Assembly: GCA_949318235.1 (NCBI GenBank)
Contig: OX439136.1
Coordinates: 15,471,890-15,535,889 of the forward strand
Origin: Ecdyonurus torrentis
Taxonomy: Eukaryota; Arthropoda; Insecta; Ephemeroptera; Heptageniidae
Length of the DNA: 64,000 nt
Direction of reading: 5' to 3'
Part shown: one piece after another, positions 24,353 to 37,273 of the stretch
Layout of the letters: every line of letters begins with the position of its first letter
How positions within the stretch are numbered: position 1 is the stretch's first letter
Notes under the pieces: model-generated
Told to the model about the DNA's origin: nothing
Seen by the model: the letters and a program-made list of their open reading frames with translations, nothing else
Database searches by the model: none
Position numbers and translations under genes: made by a program

Positions 24353-26700
24353 CCTCGGTTTTGGACACTACATGCAATGAAATTAAAATAAAATATTGTA
24401 CCGTGTGAGCAAGTCATAATTAATATATATATACAAAATTCAAGCAAAATGCATAACATAAATAATTTTATACTCCACATGCTTTTGTTGATAAAGAGTA
24501 AAAAAAAACGATGATAACGTTGCGGGTATATAAATTATAAACTATGATGATTTGCATGTTGCACCACGCCCAATTTAAATTTGCATTGTCATGATGATTG
24601 CAGAAAGGATATGACGTCATATATGAGCACGTGCCTCTGTAACATTTTATATAATCTTTTGCCTTTTTCATAATTTCTTATACACGCGGCTTCCGTCGTA
24701 TGAGATGTGCAATCAATTGTCACCAAAGATTTAATACATTAATTTGATATTTCAGGATATAAAGTCATTGAGTAATTTATGTTGCTAGCATTTTTCCTCT
24801 GTTGATTATTTTTAATGTTGAAGAATTTTTTGAAATGCAATCTTATTTCAAATTCAATTATGTATACATAATAGTCTTATATACAGTATTATAAAGGTAT
24901 TGCCGCAGATGGCTAAGACAAAGTCAAGTAAACCTGCGTTCTATGGAGGTCATCAGCGATGAAAATTTCTTAAAATTTAACTTCCAACACGTACAAGTAT
25001 CTTTTGTATGCCTCATTTAAATATTTCTTGCCGTAGTGCAGTAGTTTTCTTAAAGAAAAGAAGAAAAACACATACAACATAATATGGTTCTGCAATGTTA
25101 AAGAATTAAAAAAAAAATTACTACTAAAAGATATTATACAAAATTAGGGGATACATAGCTTTTCCCACGCATCTCACCGTGCTCTATTAGTATTTTCAAA
25201 ATTTAAACTTGAATTCGTTTTAATTATGTATATAAGACTTCACAATAAAGTGCTAATTGTTATTGTACCACATTAGGCCATGTAACAAACAGCATGGTAT
25301 AAAGTATTAATTTACGGGAAGTGACGTTTGTTTTGTTTACTCTATATAATAACTACTCACGTATGTCTTTTCACTTATAACCTTGTAATTGAAGACTGAA
25401 AAATGTTCAGTAATCCTGAACCGCAGACATTACAGACAAAACAAAAACAAAGGATTGAAATAATTATATGAAAATAAATTATAAGACACGTGATTACGGT
25501 CATTTTGACGCAAGAAACGTTAAATTTTTTAGTGGAATTTCTAAATCTATTCGTATATGATGATTTATCGATAATGAATGTACTTAATTTACCTATGTAT
25601 TCAGTTAAATATTTCTAATTTTTTGCTCTAAAATTTCCAAATCAGATACATTTCTCATACTGTTTTAATGTTTGCTTTAAAAAAAAATGCAGTATCAAAT
25701 TTCTACGTGTTTTTGATCTCTCTTTACTATAATATAGCCTTGGTAACATAAAACTTTGCTTACGTTAAGAAATTTCCTTTATGAGAGCTTGTAAATAATT
25801 AACTACGGATTTAATTATAGGTAAATTGATATCATTTTGTCATAGTAGTTACGCATCCAATAAAATTGTTTGTGTTTTGATGAAAAACATTAAACATGTT
25901 TTATTTTTTTTCCTTTTGATATTTTCTTTTGAAAATGTATTACATTAAAAAGAAAAAACAAAGGTATCGTATTTTTTCCCCTATAAAGTGAATTTATTTA
26001 AAAAATATATTTCCATATTATGCAGTTTAAATAAGAAACATATTTATAAAATTTGAATTTATTTTGCCTAAAGTTTATAAAAATTTACAATCAACATTTT
26101 TATATTATGAAATCATCAGCTAAAAATAAAAACTAACATAAAATTTAATTTCCCCTATACGTAAATAATTAAAGCACATAAATTTTATTTTAATATTCTC
26201 ATTCACCTTCTCTATATTTTATAATTACTAAACTTATCAAAATTTCAGGTATCTGATTTACCATACCATTATATTGAAAAGGTACCTAAAATTGATAAAC
26301 AGATAGTTTTCTTTTTAAAGTGGGCGTGATTTTGACCGCATTCCTATCAACATACTTGAAGACACTATGTGACCCTATACATATTTAATCAATTAAAATT
26401 TTATACATAAACTCACAATATTTTATATAGCAATATAGACCTTAATAGCATGTAAATTATAATTAATTCAATTATAGATTATATAAAAATTGAGGGCATA
26501 TAAAAGTAAGGACCTTTATGCAGAGAACCACACGGTAACTAATAAAAATGAAATACGTGACGCCGAAAGTTGGATAATATGCGAATTATATGCCTTAAAG
26601 GGATTATTATTAAATATATAAGCACGAGTATATTATGTATTTTGTTTATTATTATTTTCTTTGAAACAAAGGCGGTATGAAAGAAGTCAAGAATTACTGT

Positions 26701-26739
<39 letters not shown>

Positions 26740-26904
26740 GATAGTTTAGTAAATAGGTGTGTACGGAAATTGGCATTACATCTATGAACATGTGAAGAAG
26801 AGACAAAAAATAATGGCAGAAATTTTTCGTGTCTGTCAAAGTTTAAAAAAAAAAAAAAAAAAAAAATGCTTGTTTTTAAAACTTTTTTTTTTTAAAGATA
26901 CGAT

Positions 26905-26936
<32 letters not shown>

Positions 26937-28307
26937 CATGCTGAATTTTTATTAAATAAGAAAAAGAATGTATAAAAAAAAATTATCATTGTCTTGGCTC
27001 CTAAATCTAGCACATTTTTTCTGTACGTATATTGATTAACTAACTAACTGAATAATATATTAACAAATTTCCAGTTGGTTTCTCTAATTAATATTGACAT
27101 TTCCAGTATAATTCCTTGTGAATAGAACGTATAAACTTGACCCTGAAGTTTGTTATATGAAGTGATATTTGAGATATAATATGAAATTTGAAACTCAATT
27201 ATGTAATTATAATATAGTGGTACGTGCGACGTCAAAAAAAGGGTGCATTACTCTAGTTACGAATTCTAACTTACTTGAGATAAACACCTATGGGTTATTA
27301 TAAGAAGCTAAAATAATACGCATTTTAGCACGTTATTAATAATAGCTATTTTAAGTTGTTTTCAGTTATTTTCGGCTATTTTATGTTAAATTAGCTATTG
27401 TTAATAATTTGCTAAAATGTATTATTTTAGCTGCTTATAATAACTCAAATTAGTTAGGATTCGTAACTGAGATAGAGCACCCTTTTGTTGAGTAAGGTTT
27501 ATAATCAGGTTCAATGTAATATATATTTCAAATTTTCTTTGTTTTAATTTTAAGTTCAGTGATGCTACTCTTCTAGTATAGGAAACTATAATTATGAATT
27601 ATGATAAATTTATAAATTTTATTTCATTTTCTTGATTTCTAGTTATGAAATTAAACATATGACATCATAAATTATTTTGCGTAAAAGGTATATTATTTAA
27701 ATTGCATAAAAAACAGGAATTTAGAAACATCTTTAATGTTTTGAGTAAAAAATGTTAAATTCATAAAGAAATATTAATTAATAAAACAAATTAATTAACA
27801 TATTTTAAGTATCAAAACATCACCATAACCATATATAAACAAATATTAAATAATTTAAAATCATTTCCTGAACCACTGTAAAGTTCCAAATATGGTTTAA
27901 AATTATATTTTTAGCTACACCAGAGCAATATATATATATTTTTTTTGTGACAAAATATTTTGTGGTCACTTAACGACCTTGTGACGTCACAATATTGGAG
28001 GCGTGGTCAAGATTGTTAGTACCTCGGCGTGAATGACTTTCATGTGGCTTTAGATGATTAGCATTTATATACCCAATTTTTTTTTTTTTTTAATATAATA
28101 TTTATTTGTGGCGTAATATACTGTCTGTCTGTCTGCGTCTTGCTTACCTACTTTTTTTTATGTATAACGCACAGAGAATGAATGAAATTTTAAATACGTC
28201 GTTATTAATTATATCTAGGACTTGATTTTAATTTAAATTTTTTATACCATGTTTGGAATATTAGCATTTAAAATTTTATAGGCTTGGTGATTATATTTTT
28301 TCTTTTC

Positions 28308-28345
<38 letters not shown>

Positions 28346-28485
28346 AATTAGCTTTTTTACATTTGGAGAACGCTATATTAAATAATAATTGTTTTTATTC
28401 AGAACAAAAATACATAGTTCTATAGACAATACGTGTACCGTGCATTCCTGTACACTTTTTTGTAAAATTTTAATAAAAAAAAAAT

Positions 28486-28517
<32 letters not shown>

Positions 28518-28662
28518 GTACGCTGTAATTTTCTTATTTACATAATATACTATACGTATAAGTATGATAGAGAGTTTGAATACAGCCAAATACTTTAGCT
28601 GCTAGGAAAAAAAACTTATGAAATTATTAACTTTTTGTCTTTTTGTTTTTAGATATCCTGTA

Positions 28663-28697
<35 letters not shown>

Positions 28698-29439
28698 TGA
28701 TATATCATAAAATAGGGCCGTTATATACAGATATTTTATCTCTTAACCCTTCTATAGCCTCTCAAACTTGTAAATGAGACAACTCGCTTTACAATATTTA
28801 CTATGGACCTGAATTTCGTGACGTCATCAATTTCAACACAATTTTTTAATCCCAGTTTCTGAGGGTAAAAAAAATGGTCCAAAGACATAATATAATTGTT
28901 CCATCTCATGATTTATTCGTTTATTTTGCTCCTTTTAATAAATTGGTAGCAAAATTCACTAAAAAGTCTCATTTTTTAATATCAACTGATAAATTTTCTA
29001 TTTAGCATATAAATGAAAACTGGTGATAAATTAGATATTGTTGTGCCAAATAAAAAAAAAAAGAGAGAGAAAAAGAGAGGAAAAAAAACATGATTCAAAG
29101 GTAAATAAGCGTCGTGAATCACGTCCTTTACATTCCATGAGGTTGGCATCATTCCTTATCCTTATAGAAAATGTGCGAGATTTATGTATTTGTCGATTGC
29201 CAACTTATACGTTAGCTTGTTTTATCGATTAGACATATAATACAATACTCTCTGTTCTTTAGAGATGGAGTAATTGTGTCGCTACGTAGACTGAACTAGA
29301 ACCTTTTTTTATCGTTATAATGCCAAGTTTAAAATTAAAGGTATATAAACGTTTTCAACTGTGCTCTAATATCAAATTTAGTGATATTAGTTGACAGTTT
29401 AAATTTAAAACATGATCATGGACAAAAACAAATACTTAA
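24353..29439. other. Non-coding, intron-like
   Basis: Contains the long-arm MITE at 27234. CCACGCCC (24564) and TGACGTCA (24612) lie 40 bases apart; TGACGTCA (27982) and GGCGTGG (28000) lie 10 bases apart. A further TGACGTCA is at 28819. No supported exon. Confidence 0.5.
27234..27488. mobile_element. MITE with long inverted arms, about 255 bases
   Basis: The left end (AAAAAAAGGGTGCATTACTC, TTACGAATTCTAACT) and the right end (AGTTAGGATTCGTAACTGAG, AGAGCACCCTTTTGTTG) are inverted repeats. The interior (AGCTAAAATAATACGCATTT and ATGTATTATTTTAGCTGC) is also inverted, so nearly the whole element could fold into one hairpin. Confidence 0.75.
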
Positions 29440-29660
29440 ATAATTATGCTAGTTCATTTTCAGCACAATTTGTTCAATATAGCATAATTTGAGCTATACT
29501 GCATAAAATTAATAGCATAAAAATTATGAAGCACAGCATAATTACTTTTATTGTTATTATTTAGTATAATGTATGCTATATAATAACATAAATACAGCAT
29601 AAATTACGTAATTTATTGTTTACGTGATAAATTGTTTAAGGTTTAGACCAAACCTGGGAG
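29440..29660. repeat. Dispersed AT-rich family R, copy 2
   Basis: The best preserved copy: TTCATTTTCAGCACAATTTG at the left, CAGCATAAATTACGTAATTT at the right, and several GCATAA/TTATGC words between. Confidence 0.5.
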
Positions 29661-32397
29661 AAATATTAATAGAAAAAGTAAACTTATAGCTGAACAGTTA
29701 TAGTAAATGGATAAACGAGGGGTAAAATCTTGATTTTATTCATAGATTTTAGTCCTAGCTGTTGCATTTAATAACAAATTAAGAGATGCTTTTCGTAATG
29801 GTAATGGCATGAATAAAAATGTTGAACTGATTTATTTTTGTACACATTTGGTACTTCTAGACTGTAATTACTCTGACAAACTATTTTGAAATATTTGGGG
29901 TTATTATTTGTTATTATAAACAGTATACCAAAATACTTAAAATACCAAAATCTTTAATCTTTAAAAATCATTCGGTAGTCTTCGTGCAATTTTTATACGA
30001 GGATTCGAAATTTTAGACCCATAAGGCGTAATTTTAATCACATCAGCAACAATTATTTTCGTTCTATTTAATATGACTTATCTTGAAATAATCGATGGTT
30101 ACTGTCTCATTATATATTCTTTAAAATAATTATATTATGGCGGTGGACGATCAGCATATTAAGAACCCATCTCATTACTACGTTAATACCAAGTAAGAAA
30201 AGAAAACACATGTATATATACACATTATTCTTCTTCATCAATTTTTATTCCCATCACAATGCATAGTAATGAAATTTACAGCATAGAACAATGTACATTT
30301 TTTATCACACTTTTGCTTGCTATAATCGTGTGAATTTTATTTCAAAGTCATTGTGAAGCTGATAATATTAACCAATCAAGACATATTCAGTGTCAAGTTA
30401 GTTGTCTTATGACCATGATTTTTTTGTTCCCAAGTCTTCATTATAACAATTATAAAGATTGTGGAAGTAACTGAATTATATGTTAAATTATTGTTTACGT
30501 ACATTTCAATACAATTTAATGTTTTATTCTTTAGTTATAAATATTGGTTAAAACTTGATTATTTTGAGTAGTTCTTGTCAAAATAATATTTTAATTTATT
30601 CACCAATGCGTAATAATTATACTACCTAATTTTCAAGAACAATCGCAACAGAATAGCTAATGTTACATTGCATATAAATGTTATGTTGTACAGTATAATT
30701 ATTAATGCAGTTACAAAATACCAGCATTTATGTTATAAAGATATACATTTAATGCAGCATACATTATGCAATATCCCACATCAACTGTGTTACCATAATT
30801 TATTAGTCTGCCATAAAAAAAAAATACCTGTTTGTAAATTTTAATGTATAACAATAACATTAATGCCACATAAAAACTTATACTTTTTTTTTTTTTTTTT
30901 TTTTTTTGGTGGTGGTAAAGAAGCTTACAACTCCTTTAATCAGTCTGATACTAAAAAATAATATAACAATTTTAATCCTTAATAAAAATGCAGGAACATA
31001 AGTTCCTTTTTTTCTCACAGCTTATAACAACAACAAAAAATATATATGAATCATCATTAACATCTTTTCTCATTCAAGAAAAGAAAAAAAAAATCCTTAC
31101 AATATTATAGAAAGGGGAAAATGTAAGAATACATTTTTTTTTTTTTGAATGACCGTATGACGTATTATATGACGTCACAAGGACGTGTATCAATAATAAT
31201 CTTATAATAATAATAATACTGTCTTATATTATGCTTATATTTAAATACCCCTACCACTATAAGTTAAGAACTATACACATTCTCTCTATCTCTCCATATC
31301 TGCCCACTATACTCACACACATATAACACACCTACCTACCTCCCAACCTACCTGTTGGTAAAAAAAAAAAAAAAAAATTCACACACACAGGCAAACCTTA
31401 CTAGGCCTCAGCAACATTTAGTTATAAGTTGTCAGTCTAAGACATCATACGTTGATCGTCTGTAGTTTTTTGTTATTAATGTGTGGATTACAAAATCAAG
31501 AAATCTGTGTGTGTGTTTTAAACAAAATAAGTGATAATAGTTTTTAGTGTAAAACGTGTGTTCTAAAAAAAAAAAAAGTATTCTTTTGTGGCATATTTTT
31601 TTGCATGGTGATTTTAACCGGTATACTATAAAAATGTAGCAAATAATATTTAGGATTGCAAGCATTAATATTTCCACTTTCAAGCTATATTATTGAAATA
31701 TATTTCATTAAATTTCATTTTTTTCGTAATTTATCACATTTTTTCTTACTGATTTTTCAATCATATAAAAAGACACTACTGTTATTGTTTTTTTTTTTTT
31801 AACTTTTATCAGTTTTTGCATAATTTCTTACATGCAATACATAAATATATACATAATTACCTTGACGTAAGTTGTTTTGTTTACTTCGAATTACGTGTAA
31901 TCATTTTTTGAGACATACATCAATTATATTACATTGATAATTATTTTTTGTATATGTTGCATGAATAATTTTCGTCACCTTATATATTTTTACAGTTTAA
32001 CATACGTAGGTTGCGCTAGGTCAAACTAAACTTTTATCATTTTTTTTTTATATATATATATATAGGTGGTTTATATTAGATATTTTTGAAAGTTTAAAAA
32101 GTATAACTATTGCTAAATCTGAAATCCTGGTTACGTAAAAGTATAGAATAGATATATAGTAAAATATGTAGATTAAGTAAATGAATTATTATAAATTTAT
32201 TATATCAATTTTATGAGGCTATTTTTGTATGGATGACATAATTGTTTAACTTTATACTTTTGTTTTTAGTATTACGCAATGAATAAGACATTAATTAGGA
32301 CAGAATTTCTCTGTTATCAGTGTAAAGATAAGAACTTTTGTTATTTTCTTAATACACAAATGGGAGTGCGAAAAAAAAAGTGTTTTAAGATGTCTAC

Positions 32398-32430
<33 letters not shown>

Positions 32431-33684
32431 TCACTGCTTTATTATTACACTATTCATGTTATGGTAGTATATAGGCTATCTTGAAAGAAAGTATTTTAAT
32501 GTATCACTTTGTCATATTATATTCCTTTACTTTTCTTATTCTTTGGTAGCGACGTAAAAGAAGATTTTGTTAAAATTGCAAGTAGGCTACTAGAAATATA
32601 ATTGAAATAAATTTTTATCCTAGTTTATCATAAATAGGAATAAAAATGTTAATAATAAATTGTAATTTTATGTTAAAGAAAAACAGGATTCAAACATAAT
32701 TTAAAGATAAGTTTCAATAATTTTTATTTTATCTATCTATATACAAGCAGCAAAAATGTGAAAACTCGCGCTCATCTATAAATTATATAAAATTATACAA
32801 TAATTATATTTAAAATATCAATAATAATATAATCATATATAACTTTCTATAAAAAATAAATTTATAATTAAATATAAATAATATAAATAAAAAAAATTAA
32901 AATAATATTATAAACAAATTGAAAAACAATATAAAACTAAAACAGCTGTTATGACGTAAGAGTTAATATATAAAAGAATTTGATGGAAATGAGAGGTTTA
33001 ACCTCATTCGTATATATATACTAGAGAAAATCATATTATATACAAAAAGTCACATATAATAATGCCTTAGGTGATTGTTACGTTATATACATGTGTGTGT
33101 GTGTGTATAGTGAAAGCGTAAGACACAACATTACATTGCTCTCTGTCTGTCTACCTGTCTTAAACTGGCATACCAGTCTATTACATTGTTGTTGTTTTAA
33201 AAAACAGTATATTGTGTGAACGCATTGCTGATTTTTTGTATATTGTCGTGAATATAATTGTCGTGAAAAATGTGAAGTTTTTAGAGTGTAAAGTGGAAAT
33301 ATTATATATTATAGTGTCTTGACAAAATTAATTATTCTGGATTCATTTCTTTGTGTATAGTTATTGTAATTTCATTCAGAAGTCATATTAGTGACTTTTG
33401 GCAAAGTTTAATTTTCTGGGTTCATTTATATTATGCAGTTATTTAATATTCATTCATTCATTCATCCTATTATATCTGCATATTTGTTAATATCAATTTT
33501 TGCATTAATTTATTCTATACCTCTCTTTCAATATAAGTTTAGGTAATGTTTGGGCTTGCATCGTAATTTTTTTGCTTTATTTATACCTAAAAAAAAGTAT
33601 GCCACAATGAAATTGATTTAAAAATTTCTGATTACTCGCATGGATATTATTAACTCGTTATAAATGATTTAATTTTGTTTTCAG
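29661..33684. other. Upstream/intron DNA with possible leader sequences
   Basis: TGACGTCA at 31170; a pyrimidine- and CA-rich patch at 31260-31390. At 33090-33420 poly-T runs are absent and base composition is more even, as in a 5' leader, but I cannot fix a start site. Confidence 0.4.
31240..31620 (+). promoter_or_regulatory. Possible promoter or leader region upstream of the first coding exon
   Basis: A pyrimidine- and CA-rich stretch (CTCTCTATCTCTCC, then several CACACAC and CCTACCTACC motifs) is followed by GTTGTCAGTCTAAG at about 31425, which resembles an arthropod initiator. The word TTTTTAGTGTAA at about 31539 recurs in the 44.2-kb leader candidate, and a variant (TTTTTAGAGTGTAAAG) occurs at about 33281. 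No donor or TATA box is convincing. Confidence 0.2.
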
Positions 33685-33789
33685 AATGTAATGTACATTT
33701 TATACTGCCATATTTATAGTTAAATAATAAAATATACTAATAAAAGTGCCATATTTATAAATATTATTAGTTATAAATAACATATTAAA
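33685..33789 (+). other. Probable 5' UTR part of the first coding exon, with two tiny upstream ORFs
   Basis: A good 3' splice site (TTTTGTTTTCAG) ends at 33684, so the exon may begin at 33685, about 100 bases before the start codon. The stretch contains an ATG immediately followed by TAA (33686) and a second ATG at 33691 opening a 10-codon reading frame that ends at 33723. Both precede the main ATG and could lower its translation. A possible partner donor is TTTAG|GTAATG at 33546, which would make a 139-base intron. Transcription could instead start nearby with no splice. The boundaries are inferred from splice signals only. Confidence 0.4.
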
Positions 33790-34168
33790 ATGGAAGAAGA
33801 AACTAAACCAAATACAGAAATAATTAATGAGACTTTACCGGTGCCTAATTTTGAAATTACTTATGTACCTGAAACTCCAATACCTGATAATTTATCACCG
33901 GTATTATCAACAATGGCTTCTAATGAAGATGTAATAAAAATAAATATACCGGCAAGAAGTGTACCGGTAAATTTACCACTTCATAGTAAACCAACATCAG
34001 CTATTGATATGTTTTCTACTGATGCTCCTGTATCACCAAAAACAGAAGTTTTAAATGTATTAAGGGGAATATTAGTAGGGGCGTTACCCAGAGAAAATTT
34101 ACCGGAAACTGAATTGACATCACCAAAAGTGCCAGCTAGAAAAACAAGAAAAGTAACATTCGTTGATG
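33790..34168 (+). CDS. Coding exon with start codon, N-terminus of an unrecognised multi-exon protein
   Basis: The exon opens at an ATG (33790) preceded by an in-frame TAA at 33778 and gives 126 codons plus one base. It ends at GATG|GTGAGT, a strong donor at 34169; reading through would stop within a few codons. The product is acidic and proline-rich at the start (MEEETKPNTEIINETLPVPN), then Ser/Thr/Pro-rich, and ends with a basic patch, PARKTRKVTFVD. There is no signal peptide or membrane segment, and it looks disordered. Codon use is much less skewed than in the surrounding shadow reading frames. The phase-1 end matches the phase-1 start of the exon at 55153, so the intron would be about 21 kb. 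I do not recognise the family. It may be an alternative first exon with its own promoter, because ratchet-type splice sites upstream suggest the gene starts further left. I am fairly sure of the exon, less of its use as the main start. Confidence 0.8.
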
Positions 34169-34937
34169 GTGAGTTGAAATAAATAAATAATAATAATAAT
34201 ATCAATTGGCTCAATTTTCATATTCATTCATGTATAACATTATAGAGTAATTTTATGAAGAAAAAAAATCATTATACTTTTAAATGAGAACTCAATTCTA
34301 TATTACCTAATAAAGATGTTGTTTATTATTTTTATTATTATGAAAGCTGAATCGTTACGATTGAATAAGAGAGCTTTATGTAACTATTTCAAAAAAAAAA
34401 ACAAAAAAAAAGAAAACTGGATTTATTTTATTGGATTTTTTGTTTCTTTAAAGAGTCATGTTTATTACATTTATGGTAATTCTACATTTTAATTGTTCAG
34501 GATGTTAAATATATGTGGGATTTATTTTAAATAATACAAGTTTGAAATTTACTGTATATTTTGAGTTTTTTAAACTGCTATCAAATTAACTTCGATTATA
34601 GCAATGAAAATAAATAAATAAAAGAAAAAAAAATTGGCCAAAACAAGATCAAAGATTTTAACAACCACCCCTATTTCTCAAACAAATTTCCCCTGAACAA
34701 AATAAGTCTAAATTAATATTAACTCGTATAACATTTTAGTATTGATGTTACGCGAAACTATAAAAGAAAAGAAAAGTAACAAATAAATGAATTTAAAATT
34801 AGAGGACAATATTACCTAGACTTACTTTACATGTATTAATAATTTAAATTATAATAACATTATATAACATTCTACATTAATATTCTACACTTCTACGTAT
34901 ATCATTTTACACGAAAATAATATAATATTTACTTATA

Positions 34938-35277
34938 GCCATAGACCACATAAAACAACATGTGCTTTTTAATGAATAAACACAAAATGGGATCTTCAAA
35001 ACTGATGACAATTTTTACCAGAATGTTAATGTAACCCCACGAGAGAGTGTAAAAAAACTATAAAGTATGCAATTTACGTGAAAATTCATGTTTATGACGT
35101 CAGAAACATGCAAAAATTAGTATGAAAATGTTGTGCGGGTTGCATAAATTGAATGTTCTGATTACTGCTACGGGGCTACTGTTGGGTTTAGAGACAAACT
35201 AATTTTATTTATGTATATCCCATCAAGTGTTTTGTGATATAAATGCTTATGTTTTTCTCTGGTCTATTCCTTTAAAC
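34938..35277 (+). mobile_element. MITE family B, copy 1
   Basis: About 340 bases nearly identical to 54385-54708. The left end (AGCCATAGACCACATAAAAC) and the right end (CTGGTCTATTCCTTTAAA) form an imperfect terminal inverted repeat of about 17 bases with TTAA-like ends. It contains a TGACGTCA and the GC-richer core GTTGTGCGGGTTGCATAAAT. It lies 770 bases into the large intron after the first coding exon. Confidence 0.75.
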
Positions 35278-36175
35278 TATTATAATACCTCCTTTCTCCT
35301 TTTTCTTATACTCTCGTACAGACACATTTAAGTATGCACCATTTTATATGTAATTATGAAATTCTACTCACATATTTTGTTCTCTCTGCTTCTCCTTGGT
35401 ATAGTTAATTACATTACATGGAGGTAAAATACCAGAGCAGGTGTGTAAGTATGTACATCATGAATACTTGATGAGATGCATGACGTCATTTTTTATAACA
35501 ACAATGTATAGTATAAATCAAACACAAAAATGCATTGTTGTACAACAATTTTATTATTATATTGGAGAAAACATTGACAATTTTTTTTTATTATTATTAT
35601 TATCAGACTTTCGAAATTTTCAATTGTTGGTATGATATCTTCTTAAGAACACGGAATATTGTACATTTTTTTATGGTAAAAATATAATGTGCATGATTTT
35701 TTTTTATTATTTTTTTTTTTAGCGTTTATGTAGCATTGAAATACTTGAATGCAGTCCAAATTACGATTTTCAATTACTTCTATTTTTGTTCTCCGGATAT
35801 TGAGAACAGCTACATATATATTAGAAAAGGTGAATGAATTTCCTTTTGTTTATTGTTGATTTTTATTTGATATCTATATAGTAATAATTCTTATATGTGG
35901 CGAAGATTTTATTATTTTATGTAGAAGTCGATAGCATAAGCTATTGCAATTTCTCCGATCTAACTGTACATAATTTTAAATTTAGTGTTGTAAAATATTA
36001 ATAAATACTTAAAATATGGCTCGTTACTGCTAATAATAGGAAATCAATGATCTCCTTCTGTTTTTCTTGCTTGCTCTGATTGGTTATACGACGTCGTCAC
36101 TTTTAACAAGCATTGCACAAACAAAATCAAATGAACAATAATTTGAAATTGGTAACATTAATTAACATAACAATA

Positions 36176-36283
36176 ATGCTGTTCGTAAACCCTGTTCTCT
36201 TGCACCAAAAAATGCGCATTACATTTGATTAATCATAGCTGATCGTCATTTTAGGAACAAAGAGCAGGGTTTACGAACAGCAT
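36176..36283. mobile_element. MITE family F, copy 1
   Basis: 108 bases with inverted ends ATGCTGTTCGTAAACCCTGT and AGGGTTTACGAACAGCAT, flanked by TA. The core ATAGCTGATCGTCATTTTAG is shared with the copy near 2.5 kb. Confidence 0.75.
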
Positions 36284-37205
36284 TAATATAGAATTTCTGC
36301 TATTTCGAATAATAATTTCGCTGTATAGCATAATAAAAATGTTGCACTATATAAATGCAATTCCAAAATAACAATGTTTTATATGATTTATAACATAAAT
36401 GATAATAATATATTACGATTACGTGCTCTCTTCAACTCCTTGTGTGGATTATAAGATCTCATTACGTGTATACATTTTTATTTTACATAATATCTATAAA
36501 AATGATAATTATGAATATCATAATACTATAAAAGTTTTTACGCGTAAAATTAGTGTTTTTAATGCTTACATTAAGTAGGATTAAAAGCGTAAACAGCAAT
36601 TCCAAATCCCCTTTTAACAATGAGAATTATAGATACTGTAGACGTCATTTTATTTATATTTCTATAACAAAATGAGTCAAAAGTCATGATATTTCTCTTT
36701 ACATTTTTTTTCTCCGTTTCATATTTACGTCACGTGTTGAGGATGAATGACTTTTGTGTTGAGGATTATTTCGATCTCTTAAATTTAAATATTTTGAATA
36801 GGATTTACTTAGAACATGTTTTTAAAAAAAAGTATGCTAGTTTAACGTGACACAACTTTTCTATAGCTTTTATTTGCGTATTCAACAGAAAAATAAAATA
36901 CAATAGGTATGAAAAAAAAATGCAGATGAAATCGCTGAAAAGATTTTTCTTTTTCATCAGATTGATTTTCATTTTTTTATTCGTGAATAATCTTTTTTTT
37001 TTTTTTCTTCTTCTTCTTCTTCTTCTTTTTCTTTTTTCTCAGTTTAAGTCTTATTGAAGTTTTAAATTGAAAATGGTATGGTATTATATATTATTACGTA
37101 CTCGGTATAAGTTGTAAAATATTCCAAATATTTTGCATATTTGCAAAAATATTTGCATATTAGTAATTTTTGAAAATTTGATAGAAAATATATAGAAATT
37201 AAAAT

Positions 37206-37221
37206 GAGAGAGGGAGGGAGG

Positions 37222-37269
<48 letters not shown>
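37206..37269. repeat. Imperfect (GA)n microsatellite
   Basis: It starts with GAGGGAGGGAGG variants, then a pure GA array to 37269. A (CTT)n tract lies 180 bases upstream at about 37010-37030. Confidence 0.95.

Positions 37270-37273
<4 letters not shown>

Noticed and set aside
33981..34214. Minus-strand frame opposite the first coding exon
   Set aside because: It is the shadow of the plus-strand exon, which has the start, donor and phase support.
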